Positions 1-11,699 of a DNA stretch of 49,637 nt are shown piece after piece. Location of the stretch: contig NW_014577916.1 of assembly GCF_000485595.1 (NCBI RefSeq), positions 40,453-90,089 on the forward strand. Reading direction: 5' to 3'. The stretch's first letter is position 1, and the number at the start of each line of letters is the position of its first letter. A program made the position numbers and the translations under genes. This DNA is from Priapulus caudatus. Lineage: Eukaryota > Priapulida > Priapulimorpha > Priapulimorphida > Priapulidae. The notes under the pieces are model-generated. The model saw only the letters and a list, made by a program, of their open reading frames with translations. It did no database searches and was not told where the DNA came from.

Positions 1-443
1 GACTGCTGGTCGCGTAGCAGCACTTATAAGCTGTCTGACTTCTGGTTGCGTAGCAGCGCTTGTAAGCTGTCCGACTGCTGGTCGCGTAGCAGCGCTTATA
101 AGCTGTCTGACTTCTGGTTGCGTAGCAGCGCTTGTAAGCTGTTCGACTTTTGGTCGCGTAGCAGCGCTTATAATTTGTCCGACTGCTGGTCGCGTAGCAG
201 CGCTTATAAGCTGTCCGACTCCTGGTCGTGTAGCAGCGCTTATAAGCTGTCCGACTTCTGGTTGCGTAGCAGCGCTTGTAAGCTGTCCGACTCCTGGTCG
301 CGTAGCAGCGCTTATAAGCTGTCCGACTTCTGGTTGCGTAGCAGCGCTTGTAAGCTGTCCGACTCCTGGTCGCCTAGCAGCGCTTATAAGCTGTTCGACT
401 GCTGGTCGCATAGCAGCACTTGTAAGCTGTCCGACTGCTGGTA
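1..443. repeat. 36-bp minisatellite
   Basis: About 12 head-to-tail copies of a 36-bp unit (beginning gactgctggtcgcgtagcag) run from the window start. Copies differ by single substitutions and alternate between a 'cgcttataag' and a 'cgcttgtaag' subtype. Because 36 is divisible by three, an open frame of 12-residue repeats runs through it; this follows from the period and is not evidence of a gene. The array continues off the left edge. Confidence 0.95.
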
Positions 444-955
444 ATGCAGCAGGTTTGCTGCCAAGGCCATCTCGTCGCACGTCACGTGGCCGCCAAAGAG
501 TTTGCAGACGCCGCGGAATGGCAGGTTGCCGACGGTCGTCAGTAGTAGTAGAACATGTGGGAGGCTGATCTGCTATAATATTTGCTGGCTGGCTGTTAAG
601 CATCACTTCTAAAGGGATATTCGTTTTGTAATATGTTCTCATCATTTTTGCTCTTTCGCCAAATCTTCCAGTGTATGGGTGTCTCTTTTCAACTATTGGG
701 ATCACTGAACTCGTAGTGTAGCGCCGCCAATCGCAGCTTACTGATATAGTATGAATAAGTTACAATGTTAAGTCAGAGCCAAGAATAAGAGAAAGCCAGT
801 TGTTACCATATTTTAGACGTTTACTAGTGATTTCTGCGAGCGGTTACAGCTGTTGTCGCGGTCGTGTCTGCCGGTGCCTGGGTGAAGCCGAATTCCTCGA
901 TTCTCCCCGGCTCTCGGCTTATATACGCCAGCCACGACCGCGTAACCCACATGAG

Positions 956-990
956 TCACGCGTGCGTCACGCGTGCGTCACGCGTGCGTC
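956..990. repeat. 11-bp tandem repeat
   Basis: Just over three copies of the 11-bp unit tcacgcgtgcg. It is CpG-rich and lies at the start of a cluster of short direct repeats. The preceding 445-955 shows no recognisable gene or element. Confidence 0.85.
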
Positions 991-1003
991 ATCTATACTA
1001 CTG

Positions 1004-1190
1004 CGACATTACATAGACACAAGCCCTCGTTAGGGCTCCATTGAAGTGCCGAGCGAGAAGCGCGACCTTCCCAGCTCGACCGATTACATACACACAAGCC
1101 CTCGTTAGGGCTTCTGTTGAAGTGCCGAGCGGGAAGCGCGGCCTTCACAGCTCGACCGATTATATAGACACAAACCCTCGTTAGGGCATC
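1004..1190. repeat. 75-76-bp direct repeat, about 2.4 copies
   Basis: Units beginning near 1006, 1081 and 1156 share 'acacaagccctcgttagggc' followed by 'gaagtgccgagcg.gaagcgcg' and 'agctcgaccgatta'. The third copy is truncated after the ccctcgttagggc motif, which contains the short palindrome ccct..aggg. No coding frame is supported. Confidence 0.85.
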
Positions 1191-1242
1191 GCGAACTAGC
1201 CAGCTCAATTTCAGCTCAATTACAGCTCAATTACCTCGACCC

Positions 1243-1408
1243 GCGCACTCCCGCACGAGGAGCACAAACCTGCCGGCTCCACCATGTCGACACGAACAAG
1301 ACCAGCTGATTACAACCACTCGTGCGCTCTCGCACGAGGATCACAAACCAGCCGGTCCCACCAATGTCGACACGAACAAGACCAGCTGATTACAGCCACT
1401 CGTGCCTC
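1243..1408. repeat. 79-80-bp direct repeat, 2 copies
   Basis: Two units share 'gcacgagg.tcacaaacc.gccgg' and 'gtcgacacgaacaagaccag', the second copy beginning 79-80 bp after the first. It follows directly on the 75-bp repeat and is the same kind of GC-rich local duplication. The bases from 1409 to 1591 hold no visible feature. Confidence 0.85.
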
Positions 1409-1591
1409 GTTGACTTCTAGGGAGAACCGCGGATCCTAACTAACTGAAGTACATAAACATGGGTACCTATGGAGTCGCGGCACGCACTGACCTAGTAGAG
1501 CCGGCGTCTGCAAATCGATTATTGCCCGCCCGCGTGCTCGTAATTGGCTTCCTCCCACGGCATAGCGCCGGTGGGCTTTCTTTATACTCCC

Positions 1592-1963
1592 CTATGGACA
1601 CTGATATAGGCTATAGTTATAAATACACATAGATACTGTTTTTACGCTACTACAGTAGCAGTAGACTTCTTCTTTTTTTTCTGGCAAGAAGTTCGAAATC
1701 TCACATTTACTTTTTCGTTTGATGCATAGTTTTACTGGGGCAGACAATGTTATACCACACACGCTGTCAGTCTCAGCTTCCAAATCTCCAAGCACTGATT
1801 GAAGTGCACACTCGAGATTTTCTGCGTGGAGGCAGTACTTCCTCGAATGGTTAATTGCGGGTGGCTCCAATGGCAAATGCGAACAGTTTACGCACAACTT
1901 GTTATGACAAAGATGTGATACGTGCAAATTTCGAGGAAGACTCGTGCAGTTAGTACTCAGCAT
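1592..1963 (-). CDS. His-Me finger (homing-endonuclease-like) zinc-binding domain protein, partial
   Basis: The reading frame from the first in-frame ATG at 1963 gives about 123 residues. The open frame runs upstream to about 2025, so this may be an internal or last exon. Near its N terminus it carries VSHLCHNKLCVN, then HLPLEP, then INHSR and spaced cysteines. This layout (His after Ser in SHLC, paired Cys, LEP, Asn-x-Ser-Arg, then C...C) is that of the zinc-binding loop of His-Me finger homing endonucleases of the I-PpoI type, where that His and the Asn are the catalytic pair. The C-terminal part is Cys/Lys-rich and unrecognised. The domain call is strong by motif. Whether the protein is a nuclease, part of a mobile element or a decayed copy cannot be told. 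2026-2440 is AT-rich without a gene. Confidence 0.6.
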   Translation of the reverse strand: MLSTNCTSLPRNLHVSHLCHNKLCVNCSHLPLEPPAINHSRKYCLHAENLECALQSVLGDLEAETDSVCGITLSAPVKLCIKRKSKCEISNFLPEKKEEVYCYCSSVKTVSMCIYNYSLYQCP

Positions 1964-2439
1964 GTAAGCTGGTCTATGTGTGTGCAGTGTCTCGACGACC
2001 ACTGAGACCCCACATAGCACAATTCACTATGTAATCGTGGACGTACTCTCGTTAAAAGAATATTTGTCTCGTGAAATTCCAGTTTATTATCATAATTTAA
2101 TTATAATTTTCATATTACAATGATTAATTTTGGTTATAGCACCTCCAAAAATGGGAATATATGCGAAAAAAAATTCAAGTACTGTATCCACTCCTTAAAA
2201 AATTACTGTTACTGTGAATGTGTAATTAAAAGACTGGAGATTTGGTGGTCTTTGGAATGTAATAAAAATAGAACATAAATACTGTTTTTTATGCGCAAAT
2301 CATTATTATATATTTATTTCGGTGGTGTCTCTGTGGTTCTTATAGTGCTCACCAGCGGCTGATGTGGCTGCTGTTCTGACACACGCACTATTTATGCTTT
2401 TCTCGGCAAGACAAATTTTCTCTGACACTACTGAAGCTG

Positions 2440-3220
2440 GTGGAAGAGGACGGAGGAAGGGGGAGGGGGAGGTAAAGGAGGAGGGTAGAAGGTATTGAGG
2501 CTGAGATACTGGTGGAAAGGGGGGAGGGAATGGAGCATGTATAGGATAGGAAAGGAGATGCTGGTGGAGGAGGGAGAGGAGGATGGATAAGAGAGGAAAT
2601 GAGAATATGGATGAGGGGAGAAGCTGGTGGAAAGGGGAGGAAAAGGAGCATGTATATCAGAGGAAAGGAGAAGCTGGTGGAGAAGGGAGAGGAGGATGGA
2701 TAAGAGAGAAAGGAGAATGTGGATGAGGGGAGAAGCTGGTGGAGGAGGGAAATGAGGATGTATATCCGAGAAAAAGAGAAGTAGGATGAGGGGAGAAGCT
2801 GGTGGGGGAGGGAAAGGAGGATGGAAAAGAGAGGAAAGGAGAATGTGGATGAGGGAAGAGGCTGCTGGAGGAGGGAAGAGGAGAGGGAGCGTTGGAAAAG
2901 GAGGCGGAAGAGAGGAAAGAAGGTAAAGAAGAAGTATGAGGAAATAGAGGAGGGGAGGAGGAGAAGAAGAAGAAGAAGAAGAAGCAGAAAGAAGGGAAGA
3001 AGGAAGAGGAGGAACATGAGGCGAAGGAGGGGGAGGAGGTGGTGGTGGAGATGAGTAGGAGACGCTAATGTAAAAGGGAGAAGGCAAAGTAGACGGGGAG
3101 GAGAAGAGAGGAGAGGGTTATGGAGGAGGAGGCGGAGGAGTAGGGGAGTTAGAAGAGGGGGGAAACTGGCGGAAGAGGGAGGATGAAGAGTATGAGGGAG
3201 ACGGGGATGTGTTAATCAAT
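2440..3220. repeat. Polypurine (GGA/GAA-rich) tract of about 780 bp
   Basis: The + strand is almost wholly A and G, built from degenerate units such as 'ggagaagctggtggagaagg', 'gaggatggataagagaggaaatgag' and later (gaa)n/(gga)n runs. Loose higher-order repetition of about 60-75 bp is visible through the recurring 'gctggtgg' motif. Long open frames on both strands (Lys/Glu/Arg-rich on +, Ser/Pro/Leu-rich on -) are composition artefacts. Tracts like this can form intramolecular triplex DNA. Confidence 0.9.
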
Positions 3221-4469
3221 GATGTTCCTAATAAGTACGGCTGCTCCTTGAATAGAAATGTTGACTCAGATGAACAAAATCAGAATCTAAAGTAGCAGCA
3301 CATGTATCATATTTGCTAGTTGTAGTACATGTAGCATTGTCACGTGACAACATCAGTTTATTTCGCTTCCTTTATTTCTTGTCACTCTATAGAGTTTTTC
3401 TTTCCCAGCACGAGAATACCGAAGGAATGGCAGACACGTTTAAATATTGACACCCAAAGAATTTCGAAACCTCGCGATAATCGCTATCCTTAAAATGCAG
3501 TGAGCAGACAAATGTGTTATTGGTTATGGTGAACAACTGTCCAACATCCCTTTTGACACTGACTATCTACTTTTCTGTGTCTGTGTCCTTTGGAAATTCA
3601 AAGTATGAAACGGTACCGTGACCATCGACATGGTAATACCCTGACTTAGTGCAGTACGGTACAACGCAGCTTCTGTTGCTTTAAAAATAAAAACATACCA
3701 ACTGTAAAGCTTATTGAAATAACATACACCCGCCATTCGCCAGTTCATACATATTTAACCTCAAACCTAACTTAACCTAAGATGTGTTTTTTAATTCTTA
3801 TTTGGTAGAAAAATGTAAAAATGTCATGGTTTATGGTTAGACACTTAAATTAATTATCTTTGAATCGTTCTTTCTACCGATGGGAAGACTTGAAAGTTCA
3901 CCATGAGGTTGACTTGAAAGTTCATCATGAGGGTTTTACTGGTGCAGACTGTAAGCATAGATATGATCATCCATTCACTGAAAAAAAACATGAACTAATA
4001 TGAGCTGAATTCAAATGGTATGGACCAATCAACAACTAAACTCACTGACTGGGTGCCAAGTCATAATAATTCTATTCATTTTTTCACTGGTTTGCTCTTT
4101 ACACTACGTATAGCTTGATCCATATGGTGTTTTTATAGACATATTTCCACAACACAATAAAGTTGAATTGAATTTGACTTGTTAGTCTCTACGATATTGA
4201 TCTGTAGTCCGATAATGATCAGTTCTTCAGCCTATTTTCACAGATGATTAACTAAATAATATTTTATTTGAATCATTATGCACTATGATATCTTATGATT
4301 GTAAATATACGTACCATATTATTCATTAATAAAGACATTGCAGCAAAACACAACAAAGCTAAAAAAAAAAAAGTACCACGAAGTAAATGTATTCACCCGT
4401 TGACGTCATATCCGCGATTAGTTCACTCAGCTGCCATAATAAGCGCCACATTACGAGAAGGGTGTATAG
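3221..4469. other. Non-coding stretch with one palindromic E-box
   Basis: Mostly AT-rich sequence without a supportable gene. A 14-bp perfect palindrome, TTGTCACGTGACAA, lies at 3337-3350 and contains the CACGTG E-box core; a single occurrence is weak evidence for a binding site. Confidence 0.4.
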
Positions 4470-5060
4470 TAAGCTAGGCCAAGCCAAACCCCAGTGACGA
4501 AAAAATTCCTTCTTTCATGGCTATTTTAATCTGTTCAAATGTCTTGTGTATTGTTGGTAAAGCTATTGTTTGTACATGTATTTGCGGTAGGGTATTTGCT
4601 ACAGTAATCCCCAAGCACTGAGGCCGTCCTTTCGTGCAGGAACCTTACCTGTGGTGTGGGTTCAAACCCCAAAGTTGGTGGTCTAAACTTTTGACACGTG
4701 TATAATACGTATGAATAATACACATGTATAAAGAATACTATAAACGACAGATTGACATAATGTTAAATAAAGTATGGTTTTTAATAAACCTGATGTATCT
4801 ATCAATGTTGTTGTTTTCTTATTTAGTTGGATACGCCAGGCCAATCCCCGGTGATGAAAAATTGCGTTCATGCATTGCATTTTTCAACTGTTCGAAGGTT
4901 TTGTGTGTTGTCGGTAGAGCTATTGTGTTTGTGCACGTATTTGCAGTGGGGTATTTGCTTGTGTAATCCCCAAACACTGAGGCTGTCCTCTCGTGTATAA
5001 ATGTCACCTGTGGCATGAGTTCAAAACCCAAAGGTGGTGGCCGTTGCAGCCCGGTAGCGA
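4470..5060 (+). repeat. Pair of SINE-like direct repeats
   Basis: Two diverged units of about 225 bp, roughly 4475-4690 and 4835-5045, share 'ggccaa.cc.agtgatgaaaaa', 'gttggtaaagctattg', 'gtatttgc.gt.gggtatttgc' and a tail with ggttcaaacccca. The tail resembles a tRNA/Pol III box B (GGTTCAAACCC in the first unit, degraded in the second), and 'gttggtaaagc' recalls a box A. They are separated by about 130 bp of AT-rich sequence. A tRNA-derived SINE head is the likely origin, but box A to box B spacing is longer than in a tRNA, so the assignment is tentative. Confidence 0.5.
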
Positions 5061-5245
5061 ACTGCACGACGGCTTCCAGGCTGACTTGTCCCTCCTCTAA
5101 AAACCAAAGAAAGTGAAGAATGTACTAGTTGTGATGTATTTCGGTCACTTGAGCTGTGATTTAAAAACAGTGAGATGTACTGCTGAAAACTGTTTAAAAA
5201 CAAACAATCTCCACAAAAAGAATTTTTAATACTAAGTATTTTAGC

Positions 5246-5770
5246 CTTGCTGTGCAGCCTCTGCTTTACGCAGATGAAGTTCTTGCTTGACCTTCAGTTC
5301 ACGTAGCTTCTCCTCATTTTTATTCACTTCAGCCTCCTTAATCTGTATGTGAAGCATATCAGCATGTATCTTGTAGAGGAGAGTAAAAGCCGAGTGAAAA
5401 ATCTTTATTGAAAATTTCTCTAAATTTCCAATCTGAAACAGCTTCCTCCATATTCTGGGTACGTCTTTTGTATTCCTTATAAGTATATTCCAGGTGATAA
5501 GTCTTTGTATTGTATGTTTACCCTGCGAGCCCTGGTGTAATGTTATTCATACTTTGGCAATTCGTTTATATAGTTATTTAGTAAATTGCATATTCGACTT
5601 TTCCAGCTGGTGTTTCATTACTGGGTTCATGTTCCCACGTTTATCGGCAACAGGGCTACCACCAATTATCTTATTTTCTAAGGATCTTGTCAGTCTGCCA
5701 ATGGATATGCCAAAAGTTTTCAAAAAGAACTTTTTTCAGACTACTAGGTCACTGCCGTCTTGAAGCATTA
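5246..5770 (-). pseudogene. Remnant of a repetitive transposon-associated protein (KTFGIS / DTC-type family)
   Basis: Read leftwards, the - strand shows FLKTFGISIGRLTRSL followed by an ADKRG motif. After a gap and frame change come SDWKFREIFNKDFSL and PLQDTC. A further frame change leads to a charged coiled coil (EKLRELKVKQELHLRKAEAA) and a stop near 5246. This order of motifs (FGIS helix, DKRG, W-K-REIFN..F.L.F, DTC, HLRKAE) recurs in a large family of multi-copy, uncharacterised, transposase-like animal proteins. At least one frameshift and several stops break it here. The link to a DDE nuclease is family knowledge recalled only loosely; the pseudogene status is visible. Confidence 0.5.
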
Positions 5771-7089
5771 CTGAATACTGCCTGGTCTTATTCTTGGGAT
5801 GTTGTAGTATTGGACCTTGAGGCATACATATCAGAGTTCCTATTTCGTCGATCCCTGCCCTTGATGGGCAACAGCTTGACACAGACCATGATAAAGGCAT
5901 TTTGCGAACTCCAATTGGCTAAACTTCCAGAATGATGAGTGTATTTGCTGACGTCTTTCAAAATGGACTTGATCGTGAAACTTTTTGTTGCATCCACAGT
6001 CAATGTCATTAACACGTTTCCCGCGGAATCCACGAGTCAGCTCGTGGATAGATTATTGGTTTTTGTTACTCTGATTTCCAACAGATGGCAGGCACTACAC
6101 TACCTAGAAATTAAACGGACAGTCTATATTACCCCAGTCTTACATGAGCTAACAAATACAATTCTTTACCGTTGATTCGAATGTGAAATTGGGAGTTTTT
6201 AGACTCAATGTAAATTTGGGGCTAAAGTCCGCTCAACAAGGTTTACCGTTTTCCTAACATTACAGTAATATTCAATTACCGGTCACATATTTCTCACTGC
6301 GATAGCAGCACGTATGAATTTCAACCGAACATCAATGTCAATACGTATATATGGTCTTACCTGGCCCACCGATCTCAATGGGATGTAGAACAAAGTATCG
6401 CTGGCAGACCTCCCGCATGAAGTTCTTCCAGTACACAATAGTGCTATACGACTTTATCTCTAGCTATTCGGTCCTGGCTGAGTATGTCACTTACCCAAAA
6501 GTATATCAGAGAGACAATTTGCCACAGATGCAAATAGCTCCCTGAAAAATTCATTAATGCAAAAAACGTTTTAGAATTTACACAGCGATAGAGTTTGCAA
6601 TAACACCTTTAAAGAAGCCATATTATTTTTAACTGGAAACGCATACGTGCAAAAAAGATCCTGTTTGGATGTTTTTCACCCGGCAGCATTTGTTGACTTG
6701 ACACCTCCAAGTCACGCCGTTCTTGCACCTCATCTGCCGCTCGACCATTTGCTGGCCATTGCATGCAACATGCTGCATTGCATGCTGGTTGCCAGCAGTT
6801 CGCTTTGTCAAAAACACCCGATTGTGCTGGGCACGTCCAAACACTCACGATTTAATTGCCTCCATGTCTTTCCTGTGGAATTGCAATTAAACTTATGAGC
6901 CAATGCATGATTCCCCATCTATTCCTATTCCTCGTATACACACTCAACGTCAACACACAATGGAGTACAAATAGTGACAATCAGACGCAAGACGAAACCT
7001 AAATCAGTCTGTTTCTCCTAAAAAATACGGACACTAATATTGCCACCAGAGTTCGTCATTAGGAGCTCACCTACTGCTATATCGTCCAT
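5771..7089. other. No recognisable gene
   Basis: AT-rich unique-looking sequence. Short open frames at 5788-6033 and 6609-6898 lie on both strands and show no domain, splice or family signal. Part of 5771-6100 may be the diverged N-terminal region of the neighbouring remnant, but no conserved motif could be placed. Confidence 0.3.
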
Positions 7090-8230
7090 AGATGTTTGTA
7101 ACAAATCTTGCAGATCTGTTTTGTATCATTTCTAGCTTATATTTATATATCTCTTGGTGTGGGTCCCACACTTATGAGCAGTAATCCAGGCTTGGTAGTA
7201 CAAGAGTTTTGTACGCTCTTTCAATAATGTGCATATGGCTTCAACCCGGATTCCGGCGCAGGAAGCCTAACAATCTGTTGGCCTTCACACATGTTGTCAA
7301 TGTGGACATTCCACCTGAGGCCACTGTCTAGGTGAACTCCAAGATACGGGTTGGATGTGACATACTACAGTGCAGAGTCGTGAATGCGGTAGATGTACTT
7401 ATGATGTTTTTTGCGCAGAAGGGAGATATTCATGATGTAGCACTTGCTTGCGTTAAACTACATCTGCCATGTCGATGTTCATTGTACCAGCTTGTCAATA
7501 TCGTCTTGAAGGGCTTCCTGGTCTTGCTGGTTGCTAATCTCGCGGTACAACAAACGGAAGTTTTCCACGGATACCGTAATGGTCAAGCTTCTGAAGAAGG
7601 CGTTGGTGTGGAACCTTGTCGAAGGCTTTACTGAAGTCCAGTATTATTACATCCGTCTGCTTCCTGTTGTTAATGCTGGTTGCAAGGTTCTGAGGTGTTA
7701 TCAGCAGCTGGCTCTCACTGGATCGAATACTACGGAAGCCATGCTATGCCAAACTGGTGTGATGTTAGCCCTTGTCCAATCTTTGGGAAGCTGTTTAGTA
7801 TCGAGAGAATTGTTGGTAGATGAATGAAAGGGTAGGCGACAGGACAGGAGCTGCAATTTTCATTATTATTGCTGGAATCTGGTCTGGACCTGAAGCCTTG
7901 TCTGGTTTTATGTCTTGGAGGAGTTTCCGTACGCCCTTCTCCGTGACGGCTGTCTGGCATGTCAGGTGTGTTGGACCCTTTTTACCAGGCATGCTACTTA
8001 CGTTTTACTTTACGTCAAGACTGATTTGAATTGATTATAAAGTGGGTTTATTTTCTCCTTGGCAGTCGTGGTTATCTTTCTCAAGGATTTCAGAGGGTCA
8101 ACCCCTAGGTATTCTTGCTTCTTACTTTTGATGTACCTCCAGAAAGTCTTGGAGTCTTGGAGTCAACCGATGGAGATAGTATGTTGTACAAGTATATGTG
8201 CTTCTATTAGTTCTAATGGTATTCTGATAT
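7090..8230 (-). pseudogene. Decayed non-LTR retrotransposon (LINE) reverse transcriptase
   Basis: Reading leftwards in shifting frames, the - strand shows successive blocks of a CR1/Jockey-type reverse transcriptase. They are a linker ending PLKSLRK (about 8090), KLLQDIKPDKASGPDQIP (about 7930), an LPKDWTRANITPV-like block (about 7760), VIILDFSKAFDKVPHQRLL with KLDHYGIRGK (7570-7650), an ALQDDIDKLVQW block (about 7500) and a tail resembling YLGVHLDSGLRWNVHI (about 7310). The catalytic D-D region and C-terminal thumb are too eroded to read. No single frame survives more than about 60 codons. Family placement within CR1/Jockey/L2-like LINEs is by motif resemblance only. The tail at 33560-33977 looks like the same kind of element. 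Confidence 0.75.
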
Positions 8231-10660
8231 CAATAAAATAAGTACCAATAAATCGCTTGTGTTTTTGTCATTTGTGCAACTCCCGAGTTGCTGTAATAGG
8301 ACTGATCAAGTTCAGTGGAGCACATTATTAAAACAAATAATTTGCCCCTACTTTTGAGAGATAGGTTAGATTAAAAATACTTTTGAGCTATGCTTACTTA
8401 TATCTTTGAAAACAATTTTATGAATATATACAATTTGTGAACTATAGTTTCGAAATCTAGTATTTTAGCCCTAAAAGAAGATGCCGTAGCAGTTGTAACA
8501 TACTAGTAACCTATGTATGAAAGTAACTAATATGCATAATGGAACACAGAATTGAGGAATTCAATGTAAAGTTATAAATTTAAAAATCAAACAAACTCGT
8601 ATTTTAGCAAAAAAGGAAGATGCAAGACAGAATTAATTGTAACATAGTATGTGTAATAGTAACCCATAAGTAACTTAAATGGATGCATGAATCATTAAAT
8701 GGCCATCTTATAGACAATTAGACAATGATTGGATTGGGTTTTACGGCCTATGGACCGTATTGCAGTCCAATCGGACCGTCGAGTCAGACTTGTACAACTG
8801 GCGTAGTAAATGAGGCCCGAGCCATGTTTAATTTGTAGACACTATCAACTAATTATACATATACTACACGACCGGTTTGAGCCACGGACGAAATAAGTTG
8901 GATACGGAGGAGGTCCTTGCCACGTAATTATAATTATGGATGAATATGTCTACTCGATACTATAAATGTTAGATTAAACATAAGCACGGTACGGGCCGTT
9001 GGAATCTGTCAGTTCTTGACTAGCAGACGATAGGTTGTCGATGGAAGGTAAACACAGTCATTTATATGCGAATAGATCGTATTTAAAGTCTATTCATACC
9101 TTGAACACGTTCGCCAGGTTTCTGCAGGTCACGTCATCCAGATCCATGCCTATCCGAGTTGTATCTGAATACAAAATCGCGTGGAGAGCCATATCTCTTG
9201 TTTATCTTGTTTGAGTCTAGCGCGAACGAGCAGAGCGTGTGAAATAAGAGACATGAATATTAATTTGTTTTGACACGTGGCTGAGGGACAGTCAGTATCT
9301 GACAATGGAACGTAATACATGTACTTTAGAAAAACGGAAGAACCCCGATTTCCTATTTTGTACTAGAATAAAGGAAACACGGTAAATAGTAACGTGAGGT
9401 ATTTTCTTCTCCCATTCATCTAAGACAAATAGGAAATTAATGGGTTATATTTATGTTCATGTGTGCCCAATCGGATTGCCTTGGTCGGTACGGTACGGTA
9501 ACCTTACAATACGCTTGAGAACAACGTATATCGGCGAAAGATCTGATTGCATTGCGTGACTTCGCAAATTTGAAACGGATCAGAAACCTATTTCTCATTT
9601 TCGATTTTCATTTTAAAAATAGGAAATAGGTTTGCAACGTCAAATGGGAAAAGAAACTAAAGGTATGTACCGTGATTTATTATGTACCAACTACCAATAT
9701 GTCAACACTTCAGTGGCGGCCATCTTAAAAAAATGATTTTCATACCGATAGGGGTTTAGAAAAAATTGCCACCCACATTTGTTTTTTATCTAGTACATAC
9801 TCCAATGCAGAATCAAGTGATAATTTACTTTTAACAAGCATTTGACACAAAATTGTTTTTGACGACATAGGGACCTACACTAATAACTACATAACTAATA
9901 ACCATTATGTCAGTCAGGCGTAAAGAAAATCAGATGCCATACGTACCTGCCAAGTTTGGCCACGGTCCGTTCATGTTGTCTATGCGTATTACAACACAAA
10001 ACTGAAACTGTCTTGGTAAGAATTGAGTTTGTAAAAAGAATTGAGCTGTTAATAAGAGTTTAACACGGTATATATATAGCGCTGGTATCCTCCGCATACG
10101 ACGTCACTTCGAACCAAAGACATGAGGCAATCGGGCGCGTACATCAATCGACACCGCTGCTGGCCAAGACGCACGTAGGTCTACATTATACACAATAGCG
10201 GCAAGCGCAGCACGCGTTGGCTCTTTCTAACACGGCCACAATAAACTCAATCTTCACAGAAATCATAGCTATTAGTGTTACCGCGCGCATGTATTCGCAA
10301 ATTCATTAGAATAATCGTGCGTCAATAAACTCGAAACTCACAGGGATTATGGCTAAGACATGTGTCTACATGCATGTAGAATTCTAAAATTATGACTCAA
10401 CTCGTTCGCGAGATATAATAGTTAAATACACTTTCTTACCGGCCATAGCCGCGTGCGTATAATAGCCTATAGGCGTTACCTATGGGGTTATAAAAATTTG
10501 CAGCAAAAATATTAAACATGTTTGATCGCTGCGAAATTCGCCCGCGCGTGAGCGGACACACCATGCGAATTTCGCCGCGATTTTACAATCGCTGCCGACG
10601 TGCGAATATATTGTGTATGGTGTCTCCCGCTTAATGCAAAAATTGTGAACTGAACTGACA
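8231..10660. other. Long non-coding stretch
   Basis: About 2.4 kb without a supportable gene. A TATA-rich motif (cggtatatatatagcgc) lies near 10065. Short inverted-repeat-like phrases such as 'ggtacggtacggtaacc' lie near 9485. Composition is AT-rich and open frames are all short. Confidence 0.4.
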
Positions 10661-10663
10661 GTT

Positions 10664-11000
10664 TTTAGCTCGCATTGACGTCGTCAAGATGAGCTATTGC
10701 CATGGGGTGTCGTACGTCTGTCCGTTCGTCAACATTTGGCTACGGTCAACGATAACTCAAGAACCGTTTGACCCACATGTTTCAAATTGCATATAGTTGT
10801 TACTCCTATGGGAGAGATTTGAACGTTCTAGTTTGGAGCACGCCAGTCCACCAAGTTTCGAGCCACGCCTACTTTTTGGCAAAAATTAAAAGGGCCATCT
10901 AGATTCATTCGATTTTGTTAAATTTTGGTATATAAATGTGTAAGGCTAGCCCCAAAACAGTTGTTACTCCTATGGGAGAGATGACAACGTCCTATTACGT
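10664..11000 (+). repeat. Fold-back-headed dispersed repeat, copy 1
   Basis: Begins tttttAGCTC and folds into a hairpin: AGCTC and TTGACG pair with CGTCAA and GAGCT across 10667-10695. Then comes a 'cgtctgtccgttcgtcaaca' phrase and text containing 'gttgttactcctatgggaga' twice (near 10797 and 10960). The same head (tttttAGCTCATCTGAC..GTCAGATG, then cgtccgtccgtccgt) occurs at 23415-23477 beside the assembly gap. The structure fits a short dispersed repeat family; boundaries and class are not resolved. 11001-11510 shows nothing recognisable. Confidence 0.5.
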
Positions 11001-11514
11001 TTATTTCGTCTAACTGGTTGACAACTCTACAATCATACCTATATACGTGTAATATTGGGTTTTAGATTCTTCATTACAATAATATGATTTGAATATTTTT
11101 TTTGTTTTTATTTGCGCGATATTCAAAAACCAAAACGGCGATCATGCATTTAGGCGTAGCGCCATCTCTCGTCAAGATTTCAGACTTTCAGATCTGAAAC
11201 AATTATTTTTGCATCAAAACTTATGCAAAGTGCATATATCATTATCAATAGTATATAATGGGAGTTCTCCCATATATACTCTTGCTTTATATATCCCTCC
11301 CCCTCCCTCTTCTATTACACCCAAGGTGAGCTACAGTGTCATTGACACTTTCATTCATTTGAAAATTAACTAAAAAAACTTTGTAATTTTTTGTTAGCTT
11401 AAGTAACAGCTATAGGTCTAATCCTGAAATCCGTTGTATCTTGTACTGGGAAACATAGCTACCGGTAAACATAGGTACCGGGACACATAGGTAGGTACCT
11501 GGAACACATAGGTA

Positions 11515-11695
11515 TGGACTCTGAAGAAACACACGAGAACTCGCACAGGAGAAACCCCGTATACGTGTGATCTGTGTGATGTCGCCGCCTCCTTTCTAAC
11601 AGTGTGAAGAAACACATGAGATCTCACACAGGAGAGAAACCGTATAAGTGTGATCTGTGTGATGCCTTCGCCCTTCTAAGTAGTGTAAAGAACAC
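11515..11695 (+). pseudogene. C2H2 zinc-finger remnants (two fingers)
   Basis: Two diverged finger units about 85 bp apart read HTRTRTGETPYTCDLCDVAA and then, after a TGA and frame change, HMRSHTGEKPYKCDLCDAFA. The TGEKPY linker and C-x2-C pair are typical of tandem Kruppel-type fingers. The final His pair is missing from the second unit, and the open frame is lost after the first. This is a fragment of a multi-finger gene or a repeat carrying one, broken by indels. Confidence 0.65.
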
Positions 11696-11699
11696 ATTC

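Noticed and set aside
46..444. 132-codon open frame of 12-residue repeats
   Set aside because: It follows from a 36-bp tandem repeat whose period is a multiple of three; no other sign of coding.
2388..3087. Long Ser/Pro/Leu-rich and Lys/Arg/Glu-rich frames on opposite strands
   Set aside because: Produced by the polypurine tract; no domains or splice sites.
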